In this document: positions 9,701 to 20,400 of the stretch, one piece after another | Numbering within the stretch: the stretch's first letter is position 1 | Layout: each line of letters begins with the position of its first letter | Assembly: GCF_003399765.1 (NCBI RefSeq) | Contig: NZ_NFZV01000022.1 | Location: 1 to 64,000 of the forward strand | Length of the DNA: 64,000 nucleotides | Source of the DNA: Alkalilimnicola ehrlichii | Lineage (GTDB): Bacteria; Pseudomonadota; Gammaproteobacteria; Nitrococcales; AK92 | Direction of reading: 5' to 3' | Notes under the pieces: generated by a model | The model's input: only the letters and a program-made list of their open reading frames with translations | What the model was told of the DNA's origin: nothing | The model's database searches: none | Translations under genes and position numbers: made by a program

Positions 9701-12700
9701 GGCGCACCGGTGGCCGACTTCAACCCGACGCCGGCCACCAACGCCGACGGCTACAAAGTGTGGGGGCGCGACAACGGCGACGAGTCGTTGGCGATTCCGG
9801 CCGGTGCCACCTTGGTGCTCAGTTATAGCGCGCGGGTCAACGAAGCCAGCGGCAATCTGAGCAACACCGTCTGGGTGGACTGGACTTCGCTGCAGGGCGA
9901 GAGCGTTTACGAGCGCCACGGCGAAGGTTGCCCCAACGTCAGCGCGCCGAACGAATACTGCGTTAGCGACTCCGTTGCCCTCAACGTGGTCGATACCACC
10001 GGGCTTGAGAAATTCTTCGTCGAGGACAGCTACGCCACCGATGGTAGCAGCGCCGACGACGCCATCCTGCGGGTTGGCGATACAGTGGTTTATCGACTGG
10101 CGTTAAACCTGCCGGGCGTGGCCACGCGCGATGTGCGCGTCGAGGACGTGCTGCCGCCAGGCATGGCGTTCGAAGCGGTTGTCAGCATCAACGGCGACAC
10201 CTCGCCCGATTACACGCCGCCACCGGGTTCGCCGTTCTCGCATGCGCCGATCACCGCCGCGCAAGTGCCCGCCGAGGGCGAGACGGGCACCCTGGTCTGG
10301 GATCTCGGCACCATCGCCAGCGACTCCGAGGCGACCTTCGAGATTCTCTACCGCGCCCGGGTGATGGAAGATGCCGGCATTGCTCATGAGCCGTCGCTGG
10401 CGCTGGATAACACCGCGTCGCTCCATTACACCCAAGCCGACGGCGAGCCGGCGCCCCCCGAGGAGCGCCTGCGCGATAGCGCCCAAATCACGCTGCTGCA
10501 ACCGTTGCTCAGTGCCATCAGCAAAACCGAGCGCAGCGGCCTGACCAGTCCCGCCACCGTTAACATCGGCGGCGACCCCATGCTGTTCCGGTTGGAGGCC
10601 TGTAACGCCGACGGGCTGGCGCCGGCCTACAGCGTCGCCGTCACCGATGAGTTGCCGCCGGAGCTGGATATCGCGACCCTTAGTGCGCCGGTAGTGGCGT
10701 TGGACGGCGTTGCACTGGACGCCGCCGACTACGTCTACACAGCGCCGACAGAGCGGGGCGGCAGCATGGCGTTCCTGCTTGAGGTGCCGGTGCTCCCCGG
10801 TCAGTGCCTGACCATCGATTACGACATCGGGTTCCACCTGGACATCCCGGCCAACAGCAGTTGGGCCAATAGCGCGACCCTGGACGAGTACTGGTCGTTG
10901 CCGGCCGCTAGCGGCCAGCGTTATGGACCACTGGGCCCGGCGAGCTTCGTCATGCAGAACATGGTCGACGACCCGGGCGCCCCGGCCAAAGCCCGCTTAT
11001 CGGCCGAGGATGCGACTATAGGCGAGCTGGTCGAGTATGAGATCAGCGTGCCCGGAGCGCCGGTCAACGCCATTCTCCACGACCTGGTCATCAGCGATGT
11101 GCTTGACCCGCGCCTGGAACTGGTGTCGGTGACCGAGGTCAGCGGCAACGACATCGACCTGATCGAGCTCGACCCCACCGAGCCGGGCGAGGTTCGACTG
11201 GGCGTCGCCCAGCTGCCGGCCCACCAACAAGCGGTGGTGCGCCTTGTCGCCCGTGTCGTCAACGACGAGCAGGTTAACGGCGGCGATTTCATTAACAATA
11301 CCGCCCACTACCATTTCCGCTACACGGCGGGCGGCGATCAGCTATTCGGCGGCGAAGCCAGCGCCGAGCCGGTCCGCATCGTCGAGCCGGAGCTGAGTGT
11401 GGCCAAGGACGTGGCCAACCTTAGCCAGCCGGGCGATGCGCCGGTGGCCGGCGACATCCTGCGCTACACGGTCAGCTTGACGGCGGCCGGCGGGGCGGCG
11501 GGCGACGACTACTCGGATGCCTTCGATGTCAGCCTGTTCGACAGCCTCAGCCTCGGCCTGGCCTACGTGCCCGGCAGTGCCACCGTGGACGGCGGCAACA
11601 CCATCGGCGACCCCACTATCGACGGCGACGGGCTGACCGCCGAACAAAGTCTTACCTGGACCCTGGCCGACGGCACCGCGGCCATTAACGTGGCCGAAGG
11701 CAGCACGGTAGAGGTCGTCTACGACGTACGGGTGCTGGACAATGTGCAGCCCAACCAGACGCTGGCTAATAGCGTCAGCGTCCAGTGGACGGGCCTGGAC
11801 GGCCCCAGCGAACATCAGCGCGATGGTAGCGGCGTGCCGGAATGGAACGACTACTACGCCGGCCCGGTCACCGCGACGGTGGTCGTTGAGGATCTCACCA
11901 CCCTACGCAAGACGCGGTTGGACGATACCTTCGGTAGCGCCGATGCCGACGTGCGGGTCGGCGACTTCGTCGATTACGAGCTGCGCCTGGGCTTGCAGGA
12001 AGGCACGCACGAGGCGGTGCAGATCACCGACACCTTGCCGCGTGGGCTGATTTTCGATGCCGTCGTCAGCGTCGATCGTTTTGGCGAGCCGGCGACCGTA
12101 AGCCCCGAGATCAGCGGCGATCCGGCGGCGGGGCCGACCACGGTCAGCTTCGATCTGGGTACCGTCGTCAACCCCGGCGGCGGTAGCGCCGACGATAACT
12201 ACCTGGTCATCGTCTACCGCGCGCGGGTGCTGAACGAGGTCCATCCTTGGGAGGACAGCCTGCCGCTGACCAACAGCGCCGATCTGCAATACAGCACGGC
12301 TACCGGCCCTGTCGAACTGCGCGACGAGGCAACGGTTAACCTCGTGCAGCCGCGACTGGCGGTGAGCAAGAGCGCGTTGCCGGCGGGCGGCGGTACGGTG
12401 GTCGAGGCCGGCGAGGTGGTTACCTACACCGTCGACATCCGCAACACCGGCGCCGCCCCGGCTTACGACACCGTGCTGGAAGATGTGCTGCCGGCGGGCC
12501 TGCGGCAAGGCGGCGTGACCACCACCGGCATCAGCCTGGTGGATAGCACCGACGGGACGACCGTCGCGACCCTCCCGCTCCTTGAGCCGGCCTACGATGC
12601 CGACTCCGGCACCGCGATCTGGGACTTCGACAGCGGCGTGGCCGACGCTTACACCATCCCGGTGGGGCAGGCGCTGCGGGTGGTTTATCAGGTCACGGCC

Positions 12701-15700
12701 GATGCCGGGCTGGGCGCAGGGCAGACCCTGACCAACAGCGCCAGGGTGGTGCACTACTACTCGTTCGACAGCAACGCGGTGCCGCCCGGCGGCGCGGTGG
12801 AGCAGCGCGAGCGCTACGGCCCGAGCGATACCGCGAGTGCCACCTTGAACACCTTAACGCCGTCGGCGCTGCAAAAAGCCAACACGCAGCCGACCGCCGC
12901 CATCGGCGAGCCGTTCCGCTACCGCATCACGGTGCCGGCGGAGCCGGTTAATACCGCGTTGTACGATGTGCGCATTCAGGACGATCTCACCGCCTCGGCG
13001 GCGGATCTGAGTTTTGTCGCTGTGACCAAAGTATCCGGCTCGGCGGACTGGACGCCGGAGAACACCGGCGATGCCACCGGCGTGATCATCGCCGATCCGG
13101 CCAACGGCATCGACATCCCGGCCGGCGAGCAGGTGGTGATCGAGCTGGAAGTGGTGCTGGACGACAGCGCCACCAACGTGAGCGGGTTACGCTTCCGCAA
13201 CACCGCCGACTATAGCTACAACGCAGTCAAGGGCGACGAGAGCAGCCGGGTCGAAAACCCCGCGCACGAGGGCACCACGGCGGAGATGACAATCGTCGGC
13301 CCCGACACCCTGCGCCTTCTGAAAACCGGGCCGGACATCATGCGGGTGGGCACAGCGGACGGCTTCACCATCGCTGTCGAGAATACCGGCAGCGGCCCGG
13401 CCTGGGGCGTGACGGTCACCGGCCTGTTGCCGGAAGGCATGTGCGAAGCCGCGCCTGCCGATTTCGTTGCGCACATCGAGGCGGCGGACGGCACCACAGT
13501 GGCCGCGCTGGAGCCGGATACCGACTACCGCGTCGACTACGCCGGCGAGCCGGACTGTCTGCTGCGCCTGACGCTGGAGTCGGCCACGGCCGTTATTCAG
13601 CCCGAGCAGCGTTTGATCGTTACCTACCAGGCGGAGCTGGACCCGACGGTTGCCGACGGTAACCTGCTGACCAGCGTTGCCGGTGCCACCGAGTGGTTCG
13701 GTGCCGATCCGACCGGCCCTGCCCGCGCCTACATCGGCAACCTCACCGACGGCACCCCGGACGACATGACCGACGAGCAGGACGCACACACCGTGCTGGC
13801 CCGCGCCCCGGTGGTGGCGGTGGAGAAATCGGTGGTCAATGCCACCACCGGCCAAGATCCGGGCAGCGATGCCGAACCCGGCGACACGCTGCGTTACACC
13901 CTGGTGATCCGCAACGACAGCGACTTCGAGGTGCCGGATGCGCAGGTGGTCGATCACCTCAGCACCTACTTCGCGCCCGACAGCCTGGTGCTGATCGACG
14001 TGCCCTCCGGTGCCGATAGTAGCCACAGCGACCCTGCCGGCGGCGAGAACGGCACCGGCCTGCTGGACATCCGCGACCTCGCGCTGAGCCCGCAGGGCGA
14101 GGCCGGCGACACCCTGACCTTGGTGTTCGAGGCAACGCTTGCGCCGGTGATCCAGAGCGGCACCCTCGTCCTCAATCAGGCGCGGCTATCGGCGCCCAAT
14201 ATGGGCGCGGTGGACAGCAACGAGACGAGCACCCTGATCGAATCGGCCCCCGCCTTCGAGGTTGAGAAGGTGTCTCAAATCATGAGCGGGGACCCGAACG
14301 TGCTGATGGCCGGCGAAGTGTTGCGCTACACCTTAACCGTGCGCAACATCGGCTCGGAGCACGCCCGCCAGGTGGTCCTACGCGACCCGATTCCCGAGTT
14401 CACCCGCTATGTCCCCGACAGCACCCGGCTCAACGGCGAGCGGGTGGCCGATCCGGCGCAAGGGGTCTCGGCGCTGGAAAACGGCTTGTTGATCAACGCA
14501 CCGGAAGACACTACGCCGGGCGTGCTGCGCGCCGACCCCGAGGCCGGCGCCGATAATGTAGCGACAGTGACCTTCGAGGTGCGGGTCGACGACGACGTGC
14601 TCGACGGCACGATCATCTCCAACCAGGGCTTCGTCGTCGGCGAGGGCACGGACGGCGCGACGCCCGAGCAACCGTCCAACGATCCGCGGACGCCGACGCC
14701 GGACGATCCTACCCGCGATATCGTCGGCAATCTGCCGCTGATCGGCGCGCACAAGACGGTCGCCATCGAAGTCGATCTGGGCTCGCCCGGTATTGTCGAT
14801 CCGGGCGACACGCTGCGCTACACCATCCGCATCGACAACTTCGGCGCCATTCCCGCCACCGAGGTGCGGCTCATCGACGATGTGCCGGAGCACACGACCT
14901 ACGTGGCCGATTCGCTGCGGCTCAACGGCCAAGCGGTGGGGCAGCCGGACGGCGGCGTCTCGCCCTTGATCGGCGGCATTCCGGTGCATTCGCGCGATCA
15001 GGCGGCCGGCAGCGGCATTCTCTCGCCCGGCGATTACGCGCTGGTGACCTTCGACGTACGAGTCGATGACGGCGTACCGGCCGGCACCCTCATCAGCAAC
15101 CAGGGTTCGGTCGTCAGCAACGAGCTGCCCACCGAGCCCACCGACGCCGACGGCGACCCCTCCAACGGCCATCAGCCCACGGTGGTGGTGGTCGGCGAGA
15201 GCCAACAACTGACCATCGACAAGCAGGTGCTAGTGGTCGGCGGCGGCGAGGCCGAAGCCGGCAAGACCCTGGAGTACCTGATCACGGTCACCAACATCGG
15301 CAGCCTGCCGGCCGTCGACGTGCAAATCAGCGACGACCTGCGGCCCCCGCTGGGCGAGCTGATCGAGTATGTGGCCGACAGCGCAACGCTGGACGGCGCG
15401 ACCGCCGGCGTAACCTACGATGGCGGCATTCTGCGTGCCGATTACGCCGCCGTTTATGGCGATTTGCCGCCCGGTGTCAGTACCGAGCTGCGCTTCCGCG
15501 CGTTAATCGATGCCGAGCTGCCCATCGGCACCCGCATCGCCAACACCGCCGAGGCGAGCTGGAACAATCCGCAGCAGACCGTTACCGACACCGTCTACAT
15601 CGATGTCGGCGGCCTTCCGGGCACGGCGATGCTGAACGGCCTGGTTTGGCACGATGTCAACTTCAACCGGGAGATCGACGACGCCGAGCGCCTGTTCGCC

Positions 15701-17473
15701 GACTGGACGGTGGAGCTGCATAGAAACGGCCAGCGCATCGGCGCGACCCAGACCGACGAGGTCGGGGCCTACCTGTTCCGCGGCCTAACGCCGAACGAGG
15801 GCACCGACGACCGCTACGAGCTGCACTTCGTCGCCCCCGGCGCCGGCCCGGACACCGCGCGGCTCGGGTATGGCCATTCGCCGTTCGACAACGGCCCGCA
15901 GCGGATCGGCGAGATTGTCGCCGGCTCCGGCGCCAACCTACAGAACCTGAGCCTGCCCATCGAGCCCAACGGCGTGGTGTACGACGCGGTGCGTCGCACG
16001 CCTATTGCCGGTGCGGTGCTGACGCTGGTTCGGGCTTCGTCCGGCACGGCACTGCCCGAGCGCTGCTTCGACGATCCGGCGCAGCAGGATCAGGTAACCG
16101 GCATTTTCGGTCACTATAAGTTCGACTTGAACTTTAGCGACCCATCCTGCCCGGTGGGCGGCGAATACCTGATCAAGGTGACGGCACCGGCAAGCGGCTA
16201 CGACGCGGCCCCCTCGCGTATCATTGCGCCGCAGAGCCACGCCGACACGGACGCCTTCGAGGTCATCTCCTGCGCCGGCGGCGCGGAGGATGCGGTGCCC
16301 GCCACCCCCAACCACTGCGAGGCCGAGGCATCGGCGTATGCGCCGTCGACGGCTATCGCGCCGGGCGCGATCGGCACCCGCTATCACCTGCACCTGCGGC
16401 TTGGCGATGGCCACATACCGGGCCAAAGCCAGCTCTTTAATAACCACATCCCGCTCGATCCCGAGCTGGACGAAGCCATCGCCATCACCAAGACGGCGGC
16501 GCTGGTCAATGTCTCGCGCGGCGATCTGGTGCCCTACGTCATCACCGTGCGGAACACGCTGGACGCGGAGCTCTACCAAATGAGCATCGTCGACACGTTA
16601 CCGCCGGGCTTCAAGTACGTGGAGGGTTCGGCTCGCATGGACGGACACGAGGCCGAGCCGAGCGTGGAGGGCCGGCAGTTGACCTGGGATCGACTGGATG
16701 TGGCGATAGACGGCGAGCACCGGCTGGAGTTGTTGGCCATCGTCGGCGCCGGCGTGTCCGAGGGGACCTACGTTAACCGGGCGCAGGCCTTCAACGCGCA
16801 AACCGGCGAGCCCTTATCCAACGAGGCGACCGCCTCCGTGCGGGTGGTGCCCGATCCGACCTTCGACTGCACCGACATCATCGGCAAGGTGTTCGACGAT
16901 GCCAACATGAACGGCCGCCAGGACCCCGATGAGCCGGGCATCGCCGGCGTCAGGATCATTAGCGCGCGCGGACTGATCGCCACCACCGATCAGCACGGCC
17001 GCTTCCACATCACCTGTGCCGCCGTGCCCGACGAAGACCGAGGCAGCAACTTCATCCTCAAACTCGACGACCGCAGCCTGCCCAGCGGCTACCGCGTCAC
17101 CACCGAGAATCCGCTGGTGCTGAGGGCAACCCGAGGCAAGATGATCCGCTTTAACTTCGGCGCGACGCTCCACCGCGTGATCGGCCTGAGCGTTGCCGAA
17201 GAGGTCTTCGAGCCCGGCTCCACCGAAATACGCCAGCAGTGGGAGTCGCGCCTCGACTTGTTGCTGGAGGAGCTGGGCAAGTCGCCGTCGATCCTGCGCA
17301 TTAACTACCTCGCCGAGATCGAAGACCCCGCGCTGGTGCGCAGGCGGATCAATGCGATTCGGCGCGAAGTGACCCGGCGCTGGGAAGAGCAAGAGTGCTG
17401 CCTGGAGCTGACGATCGAGACGGAGGTCTTCTGGCGCCGCGGCGAGCCTCCGCAAAGGCGGGGGAGAAGATGA
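6656..17473 (+). CDS. Giant DUF11-type repeat surface protein, main part (frame continues from 4446)
   Basis: About 3,600 residues of tandem beta-sandwich modules. Each is roughly 150-200 residues with the DUF11 pattern: a strand such as VTKEASLDG, then GDVIEYRVTIPNNGDSTA, then DSLPPELEL, and a closing strand such as LSNTVWVDW. DUF11 repeats occur in bacterial surface and cell-wall proteins. Near the C-terminus are an SdrD B-like module (15.6-16.0 kb; GLVWHDVNFNREIDDAE), another DUF11 (16.5-16.85 kb), a second SdrD B-like module (16.87-17.15 kb; GKVFDDANMNGRQDPDEPG) and a tail (17.18-17.42 kb) that looks like a degenerate OmpA-type domain. Ca-binding Asp/Asn/Gly loops are frequent. The stop overlaps the next ATGATG. 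Many Asp and Glu make it acidic. Inference: an extracellular or periplasmic fibre. Confidence 0.85.
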   Translation, partial: DVVGEITLSDGTPLWFPAPIQRADGELDRANNYTLDSVWARVIGFNLVKNQEGVCSENNPPIIDTIDGRPVERVEIGEECSYQIETGGWFGFETPGYAYIAVQNIRVVDENPDGQAYVSSTDPYVASTDLISGVSLNPAGLQPIDEGWFDWRFNTSEAERIERADEWFRVGFTTRVLNKALNASDAPNEHGAISRNVLNSTFDATFFNRNTGQAEQYTLGPDTVGYPHEPIRRVDLTITEPHVEVVKEVCNESLYGVGPDCANWTTHTAEGDAYDSYIYRITARNRAEVNGLQSAPAYDLIVTSTLDSSDLLYVIPLEEDGLDNDGDGLIDGADTSEGTISDNVVLNGIPAVITFSYTHSSALRRLDPGEEVRLYYRVDPDERAAPMQQLTNTVTVSYDTLEGGDERPSGNQTVDPRPNGDIGGARVYQSEPAAAVLEILPLQTFPKMITRLSNTPLEATETQPAVIGEEIEYRLEADLPVAHLRDFRIEDTLPAGLSCTEAPVVDLSQPPYNAAGFRRPGGGAVPPVTPECNSDAVRWDFGDVVLTERPGGANLFRFPVTFIARVDNSDGNRVGHILSNGHPATDATLFYIDENNVAYALDYGQVDAVVAEPAVELTKTVAPAGHADAADVLTVTVTATNTGDANAYNLRVLDDLQDRNMTFIAGSVSGNAPNEAPDIVDLSGGDKYPLFVWNSDNPLPPGATYTFSYQLEVDLAVQPLEVLDSALEADWTSLPDQATALNSGGQIGADGSSTGMRIGALPNAGDPLNNYETSAADASVSVPPLALAKTDGTPDVVPTIGAHKRFTLEIRLPEGTNREVRVQDELNSGSVSYFLTRNADFDVSYSFEGIAHINGQTPSEAAFLDTTAVHDASDTIVWDIGEVVTEAENDIPTPGAIEPRIVITYYARVNNDLDTERGESVRNTATLTYRNGETAELETLTADTAPATVVEPLLAVTKEASLDGEPIGGPVHGGDVIEYRVTIPNNGDSTAWDVNIVDSLPPELELLGEPSAVIDGAPVADFNPTPATNADGYKVWGRDNGDESLAIPAGATLVLSYSARVNEASGNLSNTVWVDWTSLQGESVYERHGEGCPNVSAPNEYCVSDSVALNVVDTTGLEKFFVEDSYATDGSSADDAILRVGDTVVYRLALNLPGVATRDVRVEDVLPPGMAFEAVVSINGDTSPDYTPPPGSPFSHAPITAAQVPAEGETGTLVWDLGTIASDSEATFEILYRARVMEDAGIAHEPSLALDNTASLHYTQADGEPAPPEERLRDSAQITLLQPLLSAISKTERSGLTSPATVNIGGDPMLFRLEACNADGLAPAYSVAVTDELPPELDIATLSAPVVALDGVALDAADYVYTAPTERGGSMAFLLEVPVLPGQCLTIDYDIGFHLDIPANSSWANSATLDEYWSLPAASGQRYGPLGPASFVMQNMVDDPGAPAKARLSAEDATIGELVEYEISVPGAPVNAILHDLVISDVLDPRLELVSVTEVSGNDIDLIELDPTEPGEVRLGVAQLPAHQQAVVRLVARVVNDEQVNGGDFINNTAHYHFRYTAGGDQLFGGEASAEPVRIVEPELSVAKDVANLSQPGDAPVAGDILRYTVSLTAAGGAAGDDYSDAFDVSLFDSLSLGLAYVPGSATVDGGNTIGDPTIDGDGLTAEQSLTWTLADGTAAINVAEGSTVEVVYDVRVLDNVQPNQTLANSVSVQWTGLDGPSEHQRDGSGVPEWNDYYAGPVTATVVVEDLTTLRKTRLDDTFGSADADVRVGDFVDYELRLGLQEGTHEAVQITDTLPRGLIFDAVVSVDRFGEPATVSPEISGDPAAGPTTVSFDLGTVVNPGGGSADDNYLVIVYRARVLNEVHPWEDSLPLTNSADLQYSTATGPVELRDEATVNLVQPRLAVSKSALPAGGGTVVEAGEVVTYTVDIRNTGAAPAYDTVLEDVLPAGLRQGGVTTTGISLVDSTDGTTVATLPLLEPAYDADSGTAIWDFDSGVADAYTIPVGQALRVVYQVTADAGLGAGQTLTNSARVVHYYSFDSNAVPPGGAVEQRERYGPSDTASATLNTLTPSALQKANTQPTAAIGEPFRYRITVPAEPVNTALYDVRIQDDLTASAADLSFVAVTKVSGSADWTPENTGDATGVIIADPANGIDIPAGEQVVIELEVVLDDSATNVSGLRFRNTADYSYNAVKGDESSRVENPAHEGTTAEMTIVGPDTLRLLKTGPDIMRVGTADGFTIAVENTGSGPAWGVTVTGLLPEGMCEAAPADFVAHIEAADGTTVAALEPDTDYRVDYAGEPDCLLRLTLESATAVIQPEQRLIVTYQAELDPTVADGNLLTSVAGATEWFGADPTGPARAYIGNLTDGTPDDMTDEQDAHTVLARAPVVAVEKSVVNATTGQDPGSDAEPGDTLRYTLVIRNDSDFEVPDAQVVDHLSTYFAPDSLVLIDVPSGADSSHSDPAGGENGTGLLDIRDLALSPQGEAGDTLTLVFEATLAPVIQSGTLVLNQARLSAPNMGAVDSNETSTLIESAPAFEVEKVSQIMSGDPNVLMAGEVLRYTLTVRNIGSEHARQVVLRDPIPEFTRYVPDSTRLNGERVADPAQGVSALENGLLINAPEDTTPGVLRADPEAGADNVATVTFEVRVDDDVLDGTIISNQGFVVGEGTDGATPEQPSNDPRTPTPDDPTRDIVGNLPLIGAHKTVAIEVDLGSPGIVDPGDTLRYTIRIDNFGAIPATEVRLIDDVPEHTTYVADSLRLNGQAVGQPDGGVSPLIGGIPVHSRDQAAGSGILSPGDYALVTFDVRVDDGVPAGTLISNQGSVVSNELPTEPTDADGDPSNGHQPTVVVVGESQQLTIDKQVLVVGGGEAEAGKTLEYLITVTNIGSLPAVDVQISDDLRPPLGELIEYVADSATLDGATAGVTYDGGILRADYAAVYGDLPPGVSTELRFRALIDAELPIGTRIANTAEASWNNPQQTVTDTVYIDVGGLPGTAMLNGLVWHDVNFNREIDDAERLFADWTVELHRNGQRIGATQTDEVGAYLFRGLTPNEGTDDRYELHFVAPGAGPDTARLGYGHSPFDNGPQRIGEIVAGSGANLQNLSLPIEPNGVVYDAVRRTPIAGAVLTLVRASSGTALPERCFDDPAQQDQVTGIFGHYKFDLNFSDPSCPVGGEYLIKVTAPASGYDAAPSRIIAPQSHADTDAFEVISCAGGAEDAVPATPNHCEAEASAYAPSTAIAPGAIGTRYHLHLRLGDGHIPGQSQLFNNHIPLDPELDEAIAITKTAALVNVSRGDLVPYVITVRNTLDAELYQMSIVDTLPPGFKYVEGSARMDGHEAEPSVEGRQLTWDRLDVAIDGEHRLELLAIVGAGVSEGTYVNRAQAFNAQTGEPLSNEATASVRVVPDPTFDCTDIIGKVFDDANMNGRQDPDEPGIAGVRIISARGLIATTDQHGRFHITCAAVPDEDRGSNFILKLDDRSLPSGYRVTTENPLVLRATRGKMIRFNFGATLHRVIGLSVAEEVFEPGSTEIRQQWESRLDLLLEELGKSPSILRINYLAEIEDPALVRRRINAIRREVTRRWEEQECCLELTIETEVFWRRGEPPQRRGRR

Positions 17474-20400
17474 TGCACCGTTATCGCAGGGAAGTGCCGG
17501 CGACCGGCATAACGCTCGGAAAAAAGACAACAAGAATGGCTAAATACACACGTTTCATACTGGCCTCGGCATTGCTTCTACTGCCCGTCGCAGCGGTGGC
17601 CGGCGAGCCGGCTTTCGAGCCGGCCCCGGCCAACGCCGGGACGGTTCGGGAGGCAAGGCAACTGGGGGAGGCGGTTGAGCGTCAGCTTCCGCACGACGGC
17701 GCCTACCGTCAGTGGGTCCAGGACGAGGCCGTTTATGAGGAAGACTGGAGCGATCGTATCGAGCAGCGGGAGGTGGTGGAGATACTGGCCCGCACCGTGA
17801 AACTGCGGAACGTGGTGCCGCCGATCCCGTTCGGCTCCGGCGACGTAGAGATTCCGCCGGCCTATGTCGAACAGCTGCGCGATGTGCTTGCCGAAATAAA
17901 GGACCGCGACAACGTTCGTCTGCACTTCGTCGGGCACTCCGACGTCGTACCCCTATCCGCCTCGCTGGAGGCGGTGCACCGCGACAACCTGGGCCTGTCG
18001 CGCGAGCGGGCCGGGGCGGCGGCGGAGTTTTTCCTCGCGGCGCTGGATCTGCCGCCGGAGGCCGTCTCCTTCGAAGGGCGGGGCGAGCTAGAACCGCTCG
18101 CCAGTAACGCCACCGAAGCCGGCCGGTCGATGAACCGCCGGGTCGAGGTCGAGGTGTGGTACGACGAGATGGAGGAGCAGCTGGCGGCGGAGCCGGTGGT
18201 GGTGCCTCGGGAGTTGCACCGGGTCCAGGTATGTCGGGCGGAGACCGTGTGCTTGCTGCGCTACAAGGAAGAACATTCCCAGCGTGCCCGCGTCAAGAAC
18301 CTGGTTCCGCCGCTCCACTACGGCGAGGATGCCGTCTCGGTCCCGGAGAGTTTTCGGCAGCAGATTCTGCAGACCCTGGACGACTTGCAGGTAAGGCAGG
18401 GCAGGCGAAACGTTGTCGTCCGCTTTGTCGGCTACGCCGATAACAGTCCGCTGGAAGGCCGCGATCTGCGCATCTACGGCGATCACCTGGCGCTATCCCG
18501 CGCGCAGGCACGGCGCGTTGCCCTGACCGTGCAGGAAGCCCTGCTGTTGCCCAGCCACAGCGTCGAGAGCGACGGCTTAGGCAGTGCCCGGCCCGTGGCC
18601 TCGAACGAAACGGCGTCGGGGCGCGCGATGAACCGCCGCATCGAAGTGGAGTTTTGGTACGACGATCCGCTGCAGGAGCTGCCGGACGGCCCGCAACTGT
18701 GCCCGCAACCGGGGAACGAGGAAACCGTAACGCGGGTTTACGATCCACCCTCGGGGCCGCTGGAGGCCATCCCCTTCCAAGGCGGCCGGCCGGTGGTCAC
18801 GCCGGCGTATTTGCAACGTCTGGGCGAGGTCATGGCGGAGATCGGCGACCGAGAGAACGTGCGGGTGCGGCTTATCGGTTACACCGCCAACAGGCCCCTG
18901 GACCGGCGTACCGCCATGGCGTACGGGGACGACATCGGCCTGTCCACCGCGCGGGCGCTGCGGGTCTCCGAGCTGGTGAAAGAAGGGCTGGCGCTGAGCG
19001 ATCGCGAGGTCGAGCACGAAGGGCGCGGTTACGTGCAGTCGCCCGACGTGGTCAACGCCGGTTTCATCGAGTCCGACACGTCGCGCGTCGAGGTGCAGGT
19101 TGTCTACGATGAGGCGGTGCCCCTAAACGACCTCGATGCGCTCGACATTACCCCCGTCCGGCGCGAAGTGACGCCGGTCGACCCGTTCGCGCTGAACCTC
19201 ATGCGCATCACCGTCGACGGCCAGCCCCTCGACGACCCGAACAAAAGCATGCAGGACGTGCAGCGTTGCACCGACGTAGCCTTCGACCAGGCCGATATCC
19301 GTTTCAAGTTCGATAGCCTTGCGCTCAAGCCGCGCCTGAACGTTACCGCCTGGCCCAACACCCTGCGGTACCAAGACGACCCGGAAACCGAATTTCCGGA
19401 CAATTTGGTCCGCTTCGAGGCGTACAGCAACTACCCGGCCTTTATCGCACGCTCGGAGGTGCGGATATTCGACGCCGAGCGCTCGACCCGCGACGAGCCG
19501 CTTGCCGTCGTACCCCTCGGCGATGCCGGCCGCGGCGAATGGCTGCCGCATTTCGAGGCCAGCCCGGCCCCCCGGCGCGAGCTCAAGTACGTGCTGCGAG
19601 TGTATGACGAAGCAGGGCGCTTCGACGAAACCGCGCCGCAGGCCCTGTGGGTGATCGACAGCCTCTCCGAGGAAACGCGGGCGCGGGATGCTCAGCGCGA
19701 GTTGCGGGTCGGCTACGGCGAGAACCGCTTAGCGTTACAGAATATCCCCCTTACCGGCGGCACGATCACAGTGCACGGCTCGGATATCCCGCCGGATCAC
19801 ACCGTCTGGGTCGCCGGCGAGCCGGTGCCGGTAGGCGCGGAGCACGACTTCATCGCCGAAAAGATTCTGCCTGCCGGCCTACATACCGTGGAGGTCGCCG
19901 TTCTCGATGCCTATGGCAGCGGCGAGCTCTTCCTGCGCGATCTGGAACTCAAACGCAGCGATTGGTTCTATGTCGGCATCGCCGACCTGACCGTGTCCCA
20001 TTCCGACACCAGCGGGCCGGCTGGGTTAGTCTCTCAGAAGGACATCTACGACAGCGGCCTGTCCACCCATGGCCGGCTCGCCGGATACGTACGCGGCAAA
20101 TTCGGCAACGACTGGCAGCTTACCGCCAGCGCCGACACCCTTGAGGGGCCCGTCGAGGATTTGTTCAGCAACTTCATGGACAAGTCGCCGGACGCCTTGT
20201 TTCGGCGCATCGATCCGGATTACCACTACCCCAGCTACGGCGACGACAGCACGGTAGAAGAGGGCGCGCCGACGCTGGGCAAGTTCTACCTAAAGTTGCA
20301 GCAAGGGGATAACTACGGCCTATGGGGTAACTTCAAGGTCGCCTACGTGGACAACAGCCTGGCCCACGTCGACCGCGGCCTCTACGGCGCCAACGTTCAC

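Noticed and set aside
6695-17533. Minus-strand ORFs of 70-345 codons inside the giant gene
   Set aside because: They are antisense shadows of a GC-rich coding strand with no motifs.
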